64,000 bases of DNA, from assembly GCA_023023105.1 (NCBI GenBank), contig CP083824.1:1488001-1552000 (forward strand), in the 5' to 3' direction. Origin of the DNA: Enterobacter ludwigii (GTDB taxonomy: Bacteria; Pseudomonadota; Gammaproteobacteria; Enterobacterales; Enterobacteriaceae). The notes under the pieces were generated by a model that saw only the letters and a list, made by a program, of their open reading frames with translations, was not told the origin of the DNA and made no database searches. Below, piece after piece: positions 18,197 to 31,036 of the stretch (positions are counted from its first letter, which is position 1; each line of letters begins with the position of its first letter). A program made the translations under genes and the position numbers.

Positions 18197-21100
18197 TTGA
18201 GCCAGGAATACACTGAAGACAAAGAAGTCACACTATCGAAGCTAAGCAGCGGACGTCGTCTCCTCGAGGCTTTGCTGATTGTTATTGCCCTTTTTGCCGT
18301 CTGGCTGATGGCAGCCTTACTCAGTTTCAACCCCTCAGATCCCAGCTGGTCACAAACTGCATGGCATGAGCCTATCCATAATTTAGGCGGTGTCCCCGGA
18401 GCCTGGCTTGCGGACACGCTGTTTTTCATTTTCGGTGTGATGGCCTACACCCTTCCCGTCATTATCATTGGCGGATGCTGGTTTGCGTGGCGTCATCGTC
18501 AGAACGATGATTACATCGACTATTTCGCGGTTTCGCTGCGCCTGATCGGCGCGCTGGCACTGATCCTGACCTCATGCGGTCTGGCGGCCATTAATGCCGA
18601 TGATATCTGGTACTTTGCCTCTGGCGGAGTGATCGGCAGTTTGTTGAGTTCTGCACTGCAACCGATGCTCCACAGCAGCGGCGGCACGCTGGCGCTGCTG
18701 TGCATCTGGGCTGCCGGGCTGACGTTGTTTACCGGCTGGTCCTGGGTGAGCATTGCCGAGAAAATCGGCAGTTTTATCCTCACCATTCTGACCTTCGCCA
18801 GCAACCGTACCCGTCGTGACGATACGTGGGTGGATGAAGACGAGTATGAAGATGAAGACGAAGATGAGGATGAAGCGCCTGTGCAACGTCGCGAATCCCG
18901 TCGCGCCCGTATCCTGCGTGGGGCATTGGCGCGTCGCCAGCGCGTAGCTGAAAAATTTGCCAACCCGCTTGGACGTAAAACCGATGCGGCACTCTTCTCC
19001 GGCAAACGCATGGATGAAGACGAGCAGGTTGAGTATCGCGCAGCAGGTAACGCCGTCGATCCTGATGATGTGCTTTTCTCCGGGAGCCGTGCCACGCCGG
19101 GTGACTTTGACGAATACGATCCGCTGCTAAATGGCCAAACCGTTACCGCGCCGGTTGCGGCTGCCGCAGCAGCAACGACCGCTGCGCAGGCGTATGCTGC
19201 ACCTGTCGAAGCCGTGATGCCATCTGCGCCGGTTTCGCCGCCGGAATCCGTTATTCAGCAGCCTCAGGTTGACTGGCAGACAGCACCCGGTGTTCACACA
19301 CCGGAGCCCGTTATCGCCCCTGAACCGGAAAGCTATATCCCTGTGCATCAGGAGCAGTGGCAGGAGCCTTATCAGCCGCCGCAACCTGAATATGAACCGC
19401 AGCAATATGAACAGCCTGTGGCCCAGCCGTATCAGGAGTATGTGCCTGTGCCGGTTGAATCTGTGCAGCCTTATGTAGCGCCACAGCCTGAACCTGAAGT
19501 GGTGGAAGAGGTGAAACCCTCTCGTCCACCAATGTATTATTTTGAAGAGGTTGAAGAGCGTCGTGCTCGTGAACGCGAGCAGCTGGCAGCCTGGTATCAG
19601 CCTGTGCCTGAACCGGTGCAGGAGCCGGTTACCAAAGCACCTTCTTTCTCTGTTCCGCCGGTTGACCCAACACCTGCTGTTGCTCCTGTTACGGAAAGCG
19701 TTAAGCAGGCAACTGCGGCGGCGGCCGTGGCTGCACCTGTCTTCAGTCTGGCAACCGGTGGGACACCACGTCCTCAGGTGAAAGAGGGTATTGGCCCACA
19801 ATTGCCTCGTCCAAATCGTGTCCGTGTGCCTACTCGTCGTGAGCTTGCTTCTTACGGTATCAAGCTGCCTTCCCAGCGTATGGCCGAAGAAAAAGCGCGT
19901 GAACCAGAGTACGAAGATGACGCCGATGAGATGCAGCAGGACGAGCTGGCCCGCCAGTTCGCAGCGCAACAGAATCAACGTTACGGTGAGGAATACCAGC
20001 ACGATGAACCGATTCTGGAAGATGAAGATGACGCGGCGGAAGCCGAATTAGCGCGCCAGTTTGCCGCAACGCAGCAGCAACGCTATTCCGGTGAACAACC
20101 TGCTGGTGCGAACCCGTTCTCGCTGTCTGATTTTGAATTCTCGCCAATGAAGGATCTGGTGGATGATGGTCCGAGCGAGCCTTTATTCACCCCGAGCGTG
20201 ATGCCGGAAGCCGAGCCAGTGCGTCAGCAGCCAGCTCCGCAGGTTTATATGCAGCCGCAACAGCCGCAACAGGCGCAACAGCCTCCGCAATTCCAGCAAC
20301 CTGCGCCTCAGGCGCAGGAAAGCCTGATTCACCCGCTGCTGATGCGTAATGGTGACAGCCGTCCATTGCAACGTCCAAGTACGCCGCTGCCGTCGCTGGA
20401 CCTGTTAACGCCGCCGCCGTCTGAAGTTGAGCCGGTCGATACGTTTGCGCTGGAGCAGATGGCCCGTCTGGTGGAAGCTCGTCTGGCCGACTTCCGTATC
20501 AAGGCGGACGTGGTGAACTACTCTCCTGGCCCGGTTATTACCCGTTTTGAACTGAATCTGGCGCCGGGTGTTAAAGCCGCGCGTATTTCGAACCTGTCCC
20601 GCGACCTGGCACGTTCGCTGTCGACCGTTGCGGTACGTGTGGTGGAAGTGATTCCCGGCAAACCTTACGTTGGCCTTGAGCTGCCGAACAAAAAACGTCA
20701 AACCGTTTACCTGCGCGAAGTGCTGGATAACACCAAATTCCGCGATAACCCATCCCCGCTGACCGTGGTGCTGGGTAAAGATATCGCGGGCGATCCGGTG
20801 GTGGCTGATCTCGCCAAAATGCCTCACCTGCTTGTAGCGGGGACCACCGGTTCCGGTAAGTCCGTCGGCGTGAACGCCATGATCCTCAGCATGCTTTATA
20901 AAGCGCAGCCGGAAGACGTGCGTTTCATCATGATCGACCCGAAAATGCTCGAACTGTCGGTCTACGAAGGCATTCCGCATCTGCTGACCGAAGTGGTCAC
21001 CGACATGAAAGACGCCGCCAATGCCCTGCGCTGGAGCGTCAATGAGATGGAACGCCGCTACAAGCTGATGTCTGCGCTGGGCGTGCGAAACCTGGCCGGT

Positions 21101-21859
21101 TATAACGAGAAAATTGCCCAGGCTGTGCGCATGGGACGTCCGATCCCGGATCCTTACTGGAAGCCGGGTGACAGCATGGATGCCCAGCATCCGGTGCTGG
21201 AAAAACTGCCTTATATCGTCGTTCTGGTGGATGAGTTCGCTGACCTGATGATGACCGTCGGTAAGAAAGTGGAAGAGTTGATTGCCCGTCTGGCGCAGAA
21301 AGCGCGTGCGGCCGGTATTCACCTTGTTCTCGCGACCCAGCGTCCTTCCGTGGACGTTATCACTGGTCTTATTAAAGCGAACATTCCGACGCGTATTGCG
21401 TTTACGGTATCAAGTAAAATTGACTCCCGTACCATTCTTGATCAGGGCGGCGCAGAGTCGCTGCTGGGTATGGGTGACATGCTCTATTCCGGCCCGAACT
21501 CCACCTCTCCGGTGCGTGTCCACGGCGCGTTTGTCCGCGATGAGGAAGTTCACGCCGTGGTGCAGGACTGGAAAGCGCGCGGTCGTCCGCAGTATGTTGA
21601 TGGTATTACCAGCGATGTAGAAAGCGAAGGCGGCGGTGGCGGTTTTGACGGTGGAGAAGAGCTGGATCCATTATTTGATCAGGCGGTTAACTTCGTTACC
21701 GAAAAACGCAAAGCGTCCATCTCTGGCGTTCAGCGTCAGTTCCGCATCGGCTATAACCGCGCAGCGCGTATCATAGAGCAGATGGAAGCGCAGGGCATCG
21801 TGAGCGAGCAGGGGCATAACGGTAACCGCGAGGTGCTTGCTCCGCCGCCGTTTGACTAA
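18197..21859 (+). CDS. ftsK: FtsK, divisome DNA translocase
   Basis: 1220 residues from a TTG start at 18197 preceded by GGAGAG; E. coli FtsK is 1329. Four transmembrane segments lie within residues 1-200. A linker of about 510 residues, rich in Pro, Gln and Glu, includes an acidic run ([14 protein letters not shown]) and duplicated units [19 protein letters not shown] / [18 protein letters not shown]. The C-terminal motor has Walker A GTTGSGKS near 882 and Walker [11 protein letters not shown] near 1008, then the gamma winged helix reading KOPS and activating XerCD at dif. The motor is almost identical to E. coli; the length loss is confined to the linker. Control is likely SOS plus a constitutive promoter. 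Confidence 0.98.
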   Translation: MSQEYTEDKEVTLSKLSSGRRLLEALLIVIALFAVWLMAALLSFNPSDPSWSQTAWHEPIHNLGGVPGAWLADTLFFIFGVMAYTLPVIIIGGCWFAWRHRQNDDYIDYFAVSLRLIGALALILTSCGLAAINADDIWYFASGGVIGSLLSSALQPMLHSSGGTLALLCIWAAGLTLFTGWSWVSIAEKIGSFILTILTFASNRTRRDDTWVDEDEYEDEDEDEDEAPVQRRESRRARILRGALARRQRVAEKFANPLGRKTDAALFSGKRMDEDEQVEYRAAGNAVDPDDVLFSGSRATPGDFDEYDPLLNGQTVTAPVAAAAAATTAAQAYAAPVEAVMPSAPVSPPESVIQQPQVDWQTAPGVHTPEPVIAPEPESYIPVHQEQWQEPYQPPQPEYEPQQYEQPVAQPYQEYVPVPVESVQPYVAPQPEPEVVEEVKPSRPPMYYFEEVEERRAREREQLAAWYQPVPEPVQEPVTKAPSFSVPPVDPTPAVAPVTESVKQATAAAAVAAPVFSLATGGTPRPQVKEGIGPQLPRPNRVRVPTRRELASYGIKLPSQRMAEEKAREPEYEDDADEMQQDELARQFAAQQNQRYGEEYQHDEPILEDEDDAAEAELARQFAATQQQRYSGEQPAGANPFSLSDFEFSPMKDLVDDGPSEPLFTPSVMPEAEPVRQQPAPQVYMQPQQPQQAQQPPQFQQPAPQAQESLIHPLLMRNGDSRPLQRPSTPLPSLDLLTPPPSEVEPVDTFALEQMARLVEARLADFRIKADVVNYSPGPVITRFELNLAPGVKAARISNLSRDLARSLSTVAVRVVEVIPGKPYVGLELPNKKRQTVYLREVLDNTKFRDNPSPLTVVLGKDIAGDPVVADLAKMPHLLVAGTTGSGKSVGVNAMILSMLYKAQPEDVRFIMIDPKMLELSVYEGIPHLLTEVVTDMKDAANALRWSVNEMERRYKLMSALGVRNLAGYNEKIAQAVRMGRPIPDPYWKPGDSMDAQHPVLEKLPYIVVLVDEFADLMMTVGKKVEELIARLAQKARAAGIHLVLATQRPSVDVITGLIKANIPTRIAFTVSSKIDSRTILDQGGAESLLGMGDMLYSGPNSTSPVRVHGAFVRDEEVHAVVQDWKARGRPQYVDGITSDVESEGGGGGFDGGEELDPLFDQAVNFVTEKRKASISGVQRQFRIGYNRAARIIEQMEAQGIVSEQGHNGNREVLAPPPFD

Positions 21860-21988
21860 CCTTCAGCGATTGCAAAGAAGGGTAAATCAGCAAAAAATTA
21901 AGCATTTTCTTCTGTCGCCTGCCTTCGGGCAGGTCCAGAATAGAAGACGGAAACCCCATTTCGGGAAGACGTATTTTAAGGAATAACA

Positions 21989-22603
21989 ATGAAAAAAATC
22001 GCCATCGCCTGTGCATTACTGACCAGTTTTGTCGCCAGCAGCGTCTGGGCTGATGCAGCCAGCGACCTTAAAAGCCGACTGGATAAAGTGAGCAGCTTCC
22101 ACGCCAGCTTCACGCAAAAAGTGACTGACGGCAGCGGCAACGCGGTACAGGAAGGCCAGGGCGATTTGTGGGTAAAGCGCCCCAATCTGTTTAACTGGCA
22201 CATGACCCAGCCGGATGAGAGCATCCTGGTGTCTGACGGTAAAACCTTATGGTTCTTCAACCCGTTCGTTGAGCAGGCAACGGCGACCTGGCTGAAAGAT
22301 GCCACCAGCAATACGCCGTTTATGCTGATTGCCCGCAACCAGTCCAGCGACTGGCAGCAGTACAATATCAAACAGACGGGTGACGAGTTTATCCTGACGC
22401 CGAAAGGCAGCAACGGCAACCTGAAGCAGTTCACCATTAACGTAAGCACCAACGGAACCATTAATCAGTTCGGCGCGGTTGAGCAGGACGATCAGCGCAG
22501 CAGCTACCAGCTTAAGTCTCAGCAGAACGGCGCCGTTGATGCATCGAAATTCACCTTTACCCCGCCGAAGGGCGTAACGGTGGACGACCAACGCAATAAG
22601 TAA
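21989..22603 (+). CDS. lolA: LolA, periplasmic lipoprotein carrier
   Basis: 204 residues with a signal peptide ([21 protein letters not shown], cleavage before DAAS). The mature part is the half-barrel that takes lipoproteins from LolCDE and hands them to LolB on the outer membrane. The GGAATAACA upstream of the ATG supplies the ribosome site. rarA follows after nine bases, so the two are probably one operon. Confidence 0.98.
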   Translation: MKKIAIACALLTSFVASSVWADAASDLKSRLDKVSSFHASFTQKVTDGSGNAVQEGQGDLWVKRPNLFNWHMTQPDESILVSDGKTLWFFNPFVEQATATWLKDATSNTPFMLIARNQSSDWQQYNIKQTGDEFILTPKGSNGNLKQFTINVSTNGTINQFGAVEQDDQRSSYQLKSQQNGAVDASKFTFTPPKGVTVDDQRNK

Positions 22604-22612
22604 GAGGCGTGA

Positions 22613-23956
22613 GTGGGCAATCTGTCGCTCGATTTTTCAGATAACGCGTTTCAACCTCTGGCCGCTCGTATGCGGCCAGAAAATTTAGCGCAGTACATCG
22701 GCCAGCAGCATCTGCTGGCTGCCGGAAAGCCTTTGCCGCGTGCTATTGAAGCCGGGCATCTCCATTCCATGATCCTCTGGGGGCCACCCGGCACTGGCAA
22801 AACCACCCTTGCAGAAGTTATTGCCCGCTATGCCAACGCGGACGTTGAACGTCTTTCGGCGGTCACCTCCGGCGTGAAAGAGATCCGCGAGGCGATCGAG
22901 CGTGCGCGGCAGAACCGCAATGCCGGGCGGCGTACCATCCTCTTTGTGGACGAAGTCCACCGCTTCAACAAGAGCCAGCAGGATGCTTTCCTGCCGCATA
23001 TTGAAGACGGCACGATTTTCTTCATCGGTGCAACCACTGAAAACCCGTCGTTTGAACTGAACTCGGCGCTGCTTTCGCGTGCGCGCGTTTACCTGCTCAA
23101 ATCGCTGACCACCGAGGATATCGAAAAGGTTCTCACCCAGGCAATGGACGACAAAGCACGCGGCTACGGTGGGCAGGATATCGTTTTACCTGACGAGACG
23201 CGTCGTGCGATTGCTGAGTTGGTCAACGGTGATGCGCGTCGGGCACTGAATACGCTGGAGATGATGGCCGATATGGCCGAAATTGATGACTCCGGCAAGA
23301 GAGTGCTTAAACCGGAACTGCTCACCGAGATTGCTGGTGAACGCAGCGCGCGTTTCGATAACAAGGGCGACCGTTTTTACGATCTGATCTCGGTGCTACA
23401 TAAGTCCGTGCGAGGCAGCGCGCCGGATGCGGCACTTTACTGGTATGCACGCATTATCACTGCCGGTGGCGATCCGCTGTATGTTGCACGACGTTGCCTG
23501 GCTATTGCCTCGGAAGATGTCGGCAATGCTGATCCACGGGCGATGCAGGTGGCGCTCTCAGCATGGGACTGTTTTACCCGCGTCGGTCCCGCTGAAGGGG
23601 AGCGCGCCATTGCGCAGGCGATTGTCTATCTGGCCTGTGCGCCGAAGAGTAATGCGGTCTATACCGCCTTTAAAGCGGCAATGTCTGATGCGCGTGAACG
23701 TCCGGACTACGATGTGCCGGTTCATCTGCGTAATGCACCGACCAAACTGATGAAAGAGATGGGGTATGGTCAGGAGTACCGTTACGCCCATGATGAACCC
23801 AATGCCTACGCTGCCGGAGAGGAATATTTCCCGCAAGAGATGGCACAAACGCGCTATTATCATCCCACAAACAGAGGTCTTGAAGGCAAGATTGGTGAAA
23901 AGCTCACCTGGCTCGCCGGACAGGATCAAAATAGCCCTATAAAACGCTACCGTTAG
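22613..23956 (+). CDS. rarA: RarA (MgsA), replication-associated AAA+ ATPase
   Basis: 447 residues, as in E. coli, from a GTG start at 22613; TAAGAGG, made partly from the lolA stop codon, serves as Shine-Dalgarno. Walker [10 protein letters not shown] at 57-65, Walker [11 protein letters not shown], sensor 1 [12 protein letters not shown] and a C-terminal tetramerisation domain. Family of RarA/Mgs1/WRNIP1, acting at stalled forks with SSB and RecA and resembling clamp-loader subunits. Confidence 0.98.
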   Translation: MGNLSLDFSDNAFQPLAARMRPENLAQYIGQQHLLAAGKPLPRAIEAGHLHSMILWGPPGTGKTTLAEVIARYANADVERLSAVTSGVKEIREAIERARQNRNAGRRTILFVDEVHRFNKSQQDAFLPHIEDGTIFFIGATTENPSFELNSALLSRARVYLLKSLTTEDIEKVLTQAMDDKARGYGGQDIVLPDETRRAIAELVNGDARRALNTLEMMADMAEIDDSGKRVLKPELLTEIAGERSARFDNKGDRFYDLISVLHKSVRGSAPDAALYWYARIITAGGDPLYVARRCLAIASEDVGNADPRAMQVALSAWDCFTRVGPAEGERAIAQAIVYLACAPKSNAVYTAFKAAMSDARERPDYDVPVHLRNAPTKLMKEMGYGQEYRYAHDEPNAYAAGEEYFPQEMAQTRYYHPTNRGLEGKIGEKLTWLAGQDQNSPIKRYR

Positions 23957-24027
23957 CGCTATCGTTGCGGTAATGTTGGCAATGTATCCCTGTGACCGCA
24001 GGCTGTGGTCACATTTTCCTATTTTAA

Positions 24028-25341
<1,314 letters not shown>

Positions 25342-25360
25342 TTCTTTGCCTCACAACAAA

Positions 25361-25384
25361 AAAGCGCCTTCGGGCGCTTTTTTT
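25361..25384 (+). terminator. serS terminator
   Basis: AAAGCGCC, TTCG tetraloop and GGCGC, followed by seven T residues. Confidence 0.93.
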
Positions 25385-25395
25385 ATGCCTCTGAA

Positions 25396-25409
25396 TTGAT
25401 ACTACGCAA
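25396..25409 (+). promoter_or_regulatory. Putative FNR site upstream of dmsABC
   Basis: TTGATACTACGCAA keeps one perfect FNR half site (TTGAT) and a weaker second half. It lies about 150 bases before dmsA; E. coli dmsA has a similarly imperfect FNR site in this gap and is anaerobically induced and nitrate-repressed by NarL. Confidence 0.45.
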
Positions 25410-25551
25410 TACCCCCTCCCTCTAAAGTAGTAATACTCCTCCGAATGAAAGTTAGCATAAATGACTGATAACGAAGAGTTTCGTTATATATAAAACTATA
25501 TAGCGGTATGTGCCGCCTCTCTTTTCTTTGTGAGCAACCAAGTGAGTCTCT

Positions 25552-27996
25552 ATGAAAATCAACGCGCCTGAAGCATTAATGGCAGCTGAGGTCACTCGCC
25601 GTGGGTTGATGAAAACCACGGCAATAGGCGGCCTGGCTATGGCCAGTAGCGCCCTCACGCTTCCTTTTACCCGGCTGGCGTCGGCGGCAGATGCATTGTC
25701 CCCGGCGACAGCTCCGGAAAAAGTGGTGTGGAGCGCCTGTACCGTAAACTGTGGTAGTCGTTGTCCACTGCGTATGCATGTGGTGGATGGCGAAATTAAA
25801 TATGTTGAAACCGACAATACCGGGGACGATAACTACGAAGGATTACATCAGGTACGCGCTTGTCTGCGTGGCCGTTCCATGCGTCGTCGTGTGTATAATC
25901 CGGACCGTCTGAAGTACCCAATGAAGCGCGTTGGTAAGCGTGGGGAAGGGAAGTTCGAGCGCATTAGCTGGGATGAAGCCTACGATATCATCGCCACCAA
26001 CATGCAGCGTTTGATCAACGAGTATGGCAACGAATCCATCTACCTGAACTACGGTACCGGGACGCTCGGCGGCACCATGACCCGTTCCTGGCCACCGGGT
26101 AAAACACTGGTGGCGCGCCTGATGAACTGCTGCGGCGGTTATCTTAATCACTATGGTGACTACTCCTCTGCTCAGATCGCTGCTGGCCTGAACTACACCT
26201 ACGGTGGCTGGGCGGACGGCAACAGTCCGTCCGATATCGAAAACAGCAAGCTGGTTGTGCTGTTCGGTAACAACCCGGGTGAAACCCGCATGAGCGGTGG
26301 CGGGGTGACATATTACCTCGAACAGGCTCGCGCTAAGTCCAATGCCCGCATGATCATCATCGATCCGCGCTATACCGATACCGGTGCCGGGCGAGAAGAT
26401 GAGTGGATCCCAATCCGTCCAGGTACCGATGCGGCGCTGGTCTCAGCGCTGGCGTGGGTGATGATCACCGAAAACCTCGTCGATCAGCCTTTCCTGGATA
26501 AATACTGCGTCGGTTACGACGAGAAAACCCTGCCAGCCAGCGCGCCGGCAAACGGGCATTACAAAGCGTACATTCTTGGCCAGGGCAGCGATGGCGTGGC
26601 GAAAACGCCAGAGTGGGCGTCCACGATCACCGGTATTCCGGTCGAACGCATCGTCCAGCTGGCGCGTGAGATTGGCTCAGCCAAACCGGCCTATATCAGC
26701 CAGGGCTGGGGCCCGCAACGTCATGCAAACGGTGAAATCGCGACCCGCGCCATTTCTATGCTCTCCATCCTGACCGGCAACGTCGGTATTCATGGCGGCA
26801 ATACCGGTGCGCGTGAAGGCTCGTATGAAGTGCCGTTCGAACGTATGCCGACACTGGATAACCCGGTTCAGACCAGCATCTCGATGTTTATGTGGACCGA
26901 TGCGATCGAACGTGGTCCGGAAATGACCGCTTTGCGCGACGGTGTGCGCGGCAAGGACAAGCTGGATGTGCCGATCAAGATGATCTGGAACTATGCCGGC
27001 AACTGTCTGATCAACCAGCATTCTGAAATTAACCGTACCCACGAAATCCTGCAGGATGACAAGAAGTGCGAGATGATTGTGGTCATCGACTGCCACATGA
27101 CCTCCTCGGCAAAATATGCCGATATCCTGCTGCCGGACTGTACTGCATCTGAGCAGATGGATTTTGCGCTGGACGCCTCCTGCGGCAACATGTCCTATGT
27201 GATCTTCACCGATCAGGCCATCAAACCTCGCTTTGAGTGCAAAACCATCTATGAGATGACCTCTGATCTGGCGAAACGTCTTGGCGTTGAGCAGCAGTTT
27301 ACTGAGGGGCGTACTCAGGAAGGGTGGATGCGTCATCTGCATGAACTTTCCCGTAAAACGATCCCTGACCTGCCAGATTTCGACACCTTCCGTAAGCAAG
27401 GGATGTACAAACAGCGCGATCCGGAAGGGCACCACGTGGCGTACAAAACGTTCCGTGAAGACCCGCAGGCGAACCCGCTAACCACACCGTCGGGTAAAAT
27501 CGAAATCTACTCCGAAGAGCTGGCAAAAATTGCCTCAACCTGGGAGTTGCCGGAAGGGGACGTTATCGATCCGCTGCCGATCTACACACCGGGCTTTGAA
27601 AACTATAACGATCCGCTGACGGCGAAATTCCCGCTGCAGTTGACCGGTTTCCACTACAAAGCGCGAGTTCACTCCACGTACGGTAACGTCGACGTACTGA
27701 AAGCCGCCTGCCGTCAGGAGATGTGGATCAACCCGATGGATGCCAAAGCGCGTGGCATCAACAATGGCGATCGCGTACGCATTTTCAACGGGCGTGGTGA
27801 GGTACATATCGAAGCCAAGGTTACACCGCGCATGATGCCTGGCGTTGTCGCGCTGGGGGAAGGGGCCTGGTATAACCCGGATGCCAACCGCATCGACCAG
27901 GCAGGCAGTATTAACGTACTGACTACACAGCGCCCATCGCCACTGGCGAAAGGTAACCCATCTCACACAAACCTTGTTCAGGTTGAAAAGGTTTAA
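25552..27996 (+). CDS. dmsA: DmsA, catalytic subunit of DMSO reductase
   Basis: 814 residues, the E. coli length. A twin-arginine signal (TRRGLMK at 16-22, hydrophobic stretch, ASA near 45) directs Tat export of the folded enzyme. CTVNCGSRC...ACLRG binds the FS0 [4Fe-4S] cluster; the rest is the bis-MGD molybdopterin oxidoreductase fold, ending in the C-terminal MGD-binding domain. It reduces DMSO and TMAO with electrons from menaquinol passed by DmsB and DmsC. First gene of dmsABC, ten bases before dmsB. Confidence 0.98.
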   Translation: MKINAPEALMAAEVTRRGLMKTTAIGGLAMASSALTLPFTRLASAADALSPATAPEKVVWSACTVNCGSRCPLRMHVVDGEIKYVETDNTGDDNYEGLHQVRACLRGRSMRRRVYNPDRLKYPMKRVGKRGEGKFERISWDEAYDIIATNMQRLINEYGNESIYLNYGTGTLGGTMTRSWPPGKTLVARLMNCCGGYLNHYGDYSSAQIAAGLNYTYGGWADGNSPSDIENSKLVVLFGNNPGETRMSGGGVTYYLEQARAKSNARMIIIDPRYTDTGAGREDEWIPIRPGTDAALVSALAWVMITENLVDQPFLDKYCVGYDEKTLPASAPANGHYKAYILGQGSDGVAKTPEWASTITGIPVERIVQLAREIGSAKPAYISQGWGPQRHANGEIATRAISMLSILTGNVGIHGGNTGAREGSYEVPFERMPTLDNPVQTSISMFMWTDAIERGPEMTALRDGVRGKDKLDVPIKMIWNYAGNCLINQHSEINRTHEILQDDKKCEMIVVIDCHMTSSAKYADILLPDCTASEQMDFALDASCGNMSYVIFTDQAIKPRFECKTIYEMTSDLAKRLGVEQQFTEGRTQEGWMRHLHELSRKTIPDLPDFDTFRKQGMYKQRDPEGHHVAYKTFREDPQANPLTTPSGKIEIYSEELAKIASTWELPEGDVIDPLPIYTPGFENYNDPLTAKFPLQLTGFHYKARVHSTYGNVDVLKAACRQEMWINPMDAKARGINNGDRVRIFNGRGEVHIEAKVTPRMMPGVVALGEGAWYNPDANRIDQAGSINVLTTQRPSPLAKGNPSHTNLVQVEKV

Positions 27997-28006
27997 GGAG
28001 TAACCG

Positions 28007-28624
28007 ATGACAACCCAGTATGGATTTTTTATTGATTCCAGCCGTTGCACCGGGTGCAAAACTTGCGAGCTGGCCTGTAAAGATTACAAAGATCTGACCC
28101 CGGACGTCAGCTTCCGCCGAATCTACGAATACGCCGGGGGTGACTGGCAGGAAGATAACGGCGTCTGGCATCAAAACGTGTTCGCCTACTACCTGTCGAT
28201 TGCCTGCAACCACTGTGAAGATCCGGCCTGTACTAAGGTCTGTCCGAGTGGGGCGATGCACAAGCGCGATGACGGTTTTGTCGTCGTGGATGAAGATGTC
28301 TGCATCGGCTGTCGCTACTGCCACATGGCCTGCCCGTATGGTGCGCCGCAGTACAATGCCGCTAAAGGTCATATGACCAAGTGCGACGGCTGCCACTCAC
28401 GCGTGGCGGATGGCAAAAAACCGATTTGCGTCGAGTCCTGTCCGCTGCGCGCGCTGGACTTTGGCCCAATTGAAGAGCTGCGTAAAAAACACGGTCAGCT
28501 TGCGGCGGTAGCGCCACTACCGTCAGCGCACTTCACGAAGCCGAGTATTGTGATTAAACCTAACGCCAACAGCCGTCCGACAGGTGACACCACCGGCTAC
28601 CTGGCAAATCCGAAGGAGGTGTGA
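28007..28624 (+). CDS. dmsB: DmsB, iron-sulfur electron-transfer subunit
   Basis: 205 residues with 16 Cys in four ferredoxin-type groups (CTGCKTCELAC, CNHCEDPACTKVC, CIGCRYCHMAC, CDGCHSRV...CVESC), which bind four [4Fe-4S] clusters. It carries electrons from DmsC to DmsA and is exported by Tat as a passenger of DmsA, having no signal of its own. TAAGGAG just before the ATG, partly made of the dmsA stop codon, is the ribosome site. Confidence 0.98.
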   Translation: MTTQYGFFIDSSRCTGCKTCELACKDYKDLTPDVSFRRIYEYAGGDWQEDNGVWHQNVFAYYLSIACNHCEDPACTKVCPSGAMHKRDDGFVVVDEDVCIGCRYCHMACPYGAPQYNAAKGHMTKCDGCHSRVADGKKPICVESCPLRALDFGPIEELRKKHGQLAAVAPLPSAHFTKPSIVIKPNANSRPTGDTTGYLANPKEV

Positions 28625-28625
28625 G

Positions 28626-29489
28626 ATGGGAAGTGGATGGCATGAATGGCCGCTGATGATCTTCACGGTCTTTGGGCAATGTGTTGCCGGTGGGTTTATC
28701 GTGCTCGCCCTGGCGCTGTTAAAAGGCAACCTCAGTGCTGAACAGCAGCAGCGTCTCGTGTTGAGTATGTTTGGTCTGTGGGTACTGATGGGAATTGGCT
28801 TTATTGCCTCAACGCTGCATCTGGGCTCACCGATGCGTGCGTTTAACTCCCTGAACCGCGTGGGGGCCTCATCACTCAGTAATGAGATTGCCAGCGGGGC
28901 GATTTTCTTCGCCGTCGGTGGTCTGGGATGGCTGCTGGCAGCGCTGAAAAAATTGCCTGCGGGTCTACGCAGCCTGTGGCTGATCGTGACCATGGTGCTG
29001 GGCGTGGTATTCGTATGGATGATGGTGCGCGTGTACAACACCATTGATACCGTTCCCACCTGGTACAGCGTCTGGACGCCGATGAGTTTCTTCCTGACGA
29101 TGTTTATCGGTGGTCCGCTGTTGGGCTACCTGCTGCTGCGCGTAGCGGGCGTAGATGGGTGGGCAATGCGTTTGCTCCCCGCTGTTTCGCTGCTGGCGCT
29201 GGTGGTGAGTGCAATGGTTGCCCTGATGCAGGGAACCGAACTGGCAACCATTCACAGCTCGATTCAGCAGGCCTCTGCCCTGGTGCCGGACTACGGTTCA
29301 CTGATGGCCTGGCGCATCGTTCTGCTGGTCGCGGCGTTGGTATTCTGGATCGCTCCTCAGCTTAAAGGATATCAGCCCGCGCTGCCGCTGCTGTCGCTGG
29401 CTTTTGTGCTGGTACTGGCGGGTGAACTGATTGGCCGTGGTGTGTTCTACGGATTGCATATGACCGTGGGTATGGCTATTGCCAGTTAA
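28626..29489 (+). CDS. dmsC: DmsC, membrane anchor of DMSO reductase
   Basis: 287 residues with about eight hydrophobic helices; MGSGWHEWPLMIFTVFGQ is the family start, so the in-frame ATA-side extension upstream is ignored. AAGGAGGTG overlapping the end of dmsB is an excellent ribosome site, and the gap to dmsB is one base. It oxidises menaquinol and anchors DmsAB to the inner membrane. Confidence 0.97.
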   Translation: MGSGWHEWPLMIFTVFGQCVAGGFIVLALALLKGNLSAEQQQRLVLSMFGLWVLMGIGFIASTLHLGSPMRAFNSLNRVGASSLSNEIASGAIFFAVGGLGWLLAALKKLPAGLRSLWLIVTMVLGVVFVWMMVRVYNTIDTVPTWYSVWTPMSFFLTMFIGGPLLGYLLLRVAGVDGWAMRLLPAVSLLALVVSAMVALMQGTELATIHSSIQQASALVPDYGSLMAWRIVLLVAALVFWIAPQLKGYQPALPLLSLAFVLVLAGELIGRGVFYGLHMTVGMAIAS

Positions 29490-29510
29490 CGTTGCATTTA
29501 GTTATATCAA

Positions 29511-29535
29511 GCCGGGCCTGAGTGCCCGGCTTTTT
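29511..29535 (+). terminator. dmsABC terminator
   Basis: GCCGGGC and GCCCGGC arms around CTGAGT, followed by TTTTTC. Confidence 0.88.
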
Positions 29536-29764
29536 CTTTTTTCGATCATGAAATTTTTCGACTGTCGTTTTGTTTTAATTTCGTTCATTAATAAATAAAA
29601 ACAGATACATAATTAATATCTATAGCAGGCGTTGCATTAGCAGGATAAGTTTTTTAAATCGACAGGGAACATATTGTGCGTGATGGCGAAATCAGCGGAT
29701 TGACTTTGTTTTTGCCAGTGGCATGATGCGCACGAAATCTGAACTTCCTCACGGTTTTTAACCC

Positions 29765-30913
29765 ATGACCACCTATACCCGGCCAGTGCTTCTGTTGCTC
29801 TGTGGCCTACTTCTGTTGACCCTGGCGATCGCAGTGTTAAATACGCTCGTCCCGCTGTGGCTCGCCCATGAAAACTTACCGACCTGGCAGGTGGGTATGG
29901 TCAGCTCGTCCTTTTTTACCGGCAACCTGTTGGGGACGCTGGTCACCGGGAGCCTGATTAAGCGCTTTGGCTTTAATCGCAGCTATTATCTGGCTTCGCT
30001 GATTTTCGCCGCCGGATGTGCCGGTTTAGGCCTTATGGTCGGCTTCTGGAGCTGGATGGCATGGCGTTTTATCGCTGGCGTAGGCTGCGCGATGATTTGG
30101 GTGGTGGTTGAAAGTGCGCTGATGTGCAGCGGTACGTCGCGCAACCGCGGACGCCTGCTGGCAGCCTATATGATGGTTTACTACGTGGGCACCGTGCTGG
30201 GTCAACTGATGGTCAGCAAACTGCCAACCGACCTGATGAGCGTTCTGCCGTGGGTAACGGGTATGGTGCTTGCCGCGATCCTGCCGCTGCTCTTTACGCG
30301 CATTGTGAACCAGAACAGCGAACACCAGGAAGCAACCCACGTCTGGCCGATGCTGAGACTCCGTCAGGCGCGGCTGGGCGTTAACGGCTGCATTATCTCG
30401 GGGATTGTACTGGGCTCACTCTATGGCCTGATGCCGCTCTATCTAAATCATCAGGGCGTCAGCGATTCCGGAATTGGCTTCTGGATGGCGGTTATGGTGA
30501 GTGCAGGGATCGTCGGGCAGTGGCCGATTGGCCGTCTGGCGGACCGTTTCGGTCGTCTGCTGGTACTGCGCGTTCAGGTCTTCGTGGTGATCCTGGGATG
30601 TCTAGCCATGCTCAGCAACGCCGCGATGGCGCCTGCGCTGTTTATTCTCGGGGCCGCTGGCTTTACGCTCTATCCGGTCGCGATGGCCTGGGCCTGTGAG
30701 AAAGTAGAACATCACCAGCTGGTGGCAATGAACCAGGCGCTGTTACTGAGCTATACCATCGGCAGTTTATTAGGGCCGACGTTTACCGCGATGTTGATGC
30801 AGAATTACTCTGATAATTTATTGTTTATCATGATCGCCAGCGTATCGTTTATTTATCTCTTAATGCTGCTGCGCAAAGCGGGCGAACACCCAACGCCTGT
30901 GGCTCATGCCTGA
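29765..30913 (+). CDS. ycaD: YcaD, major facilitator transporter of unknown substrate
   Basis: 382 residues with about 12 hydrophobic helices. MFS signature-like loop [15 protein letters not shown] between helices 2 and 3, and [14 protein letters not shown] in the second half. Same length as E. coli YcaD, whose substrate is not known. In K-12 ycaC lies between dmsC and ycaD; here the 275-bp gap holds only the dms terminator and an AT-rich promoter region. Confidence 0.93.
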   Translation: MTTYTRPVLLLLCGLLLLTLAIAVLNTLVPLWLAHENLPTWQVGMVSSSFFTGNLLGTLVTGSLIKRFGFNRSYYLASLIFAAGCAGLGLMVGFWSWMAWRFIAGVGCAMIWVVVESALMCSGTSRNRGRLLAAYMMVYYVGTVLGQLMVSKLPTDLMSVLPWVTGMVLAAILPLLFTRIVNQNSEHQEATHVWPMLRLRQARLGVNGCIISGIVLGSLYGLMPLYLNHQGVSDSGIGFWMAVMVSAGIVGQWPIGRLADRFGRLLVLRVQVFVVILGCLAMLSNAAMAPALFILGAAGFTLYPVAMAWACEKVEHHQLVAMNQALLLSYTIGSLLGPTFTAMLMQNYSDNLLFIMIASVSFIYLLMLLRKAGEHPTPVAHA

Positions 30914-30920
30914 TTAATTA

Positions 30921-30946
30921 AAAGCCTGTCGATGACAGGCTTTTTT
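30921..30946 (+). terminator. ycaD terminator
   Basis: AAAGCCTGTC, GAT loop, GACAGGCTTTTTT. Confidence 0.9.
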
Positions 30947-31036
30947 GTCCCTGTCACAACTAAGAGTTTTACTTATTGTTTGTTTATTGCGTCAGACGAT
31001 AATTCATGTGAGTTCTACCACTATAAGGCATCAATC

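Noticed and set aside
19127..20002. 291-codon minus-strand frame within ftsK
   Set aside because: Antisense of the low-complexity linker; translation is Arg/His/Leu-rich repeat text.
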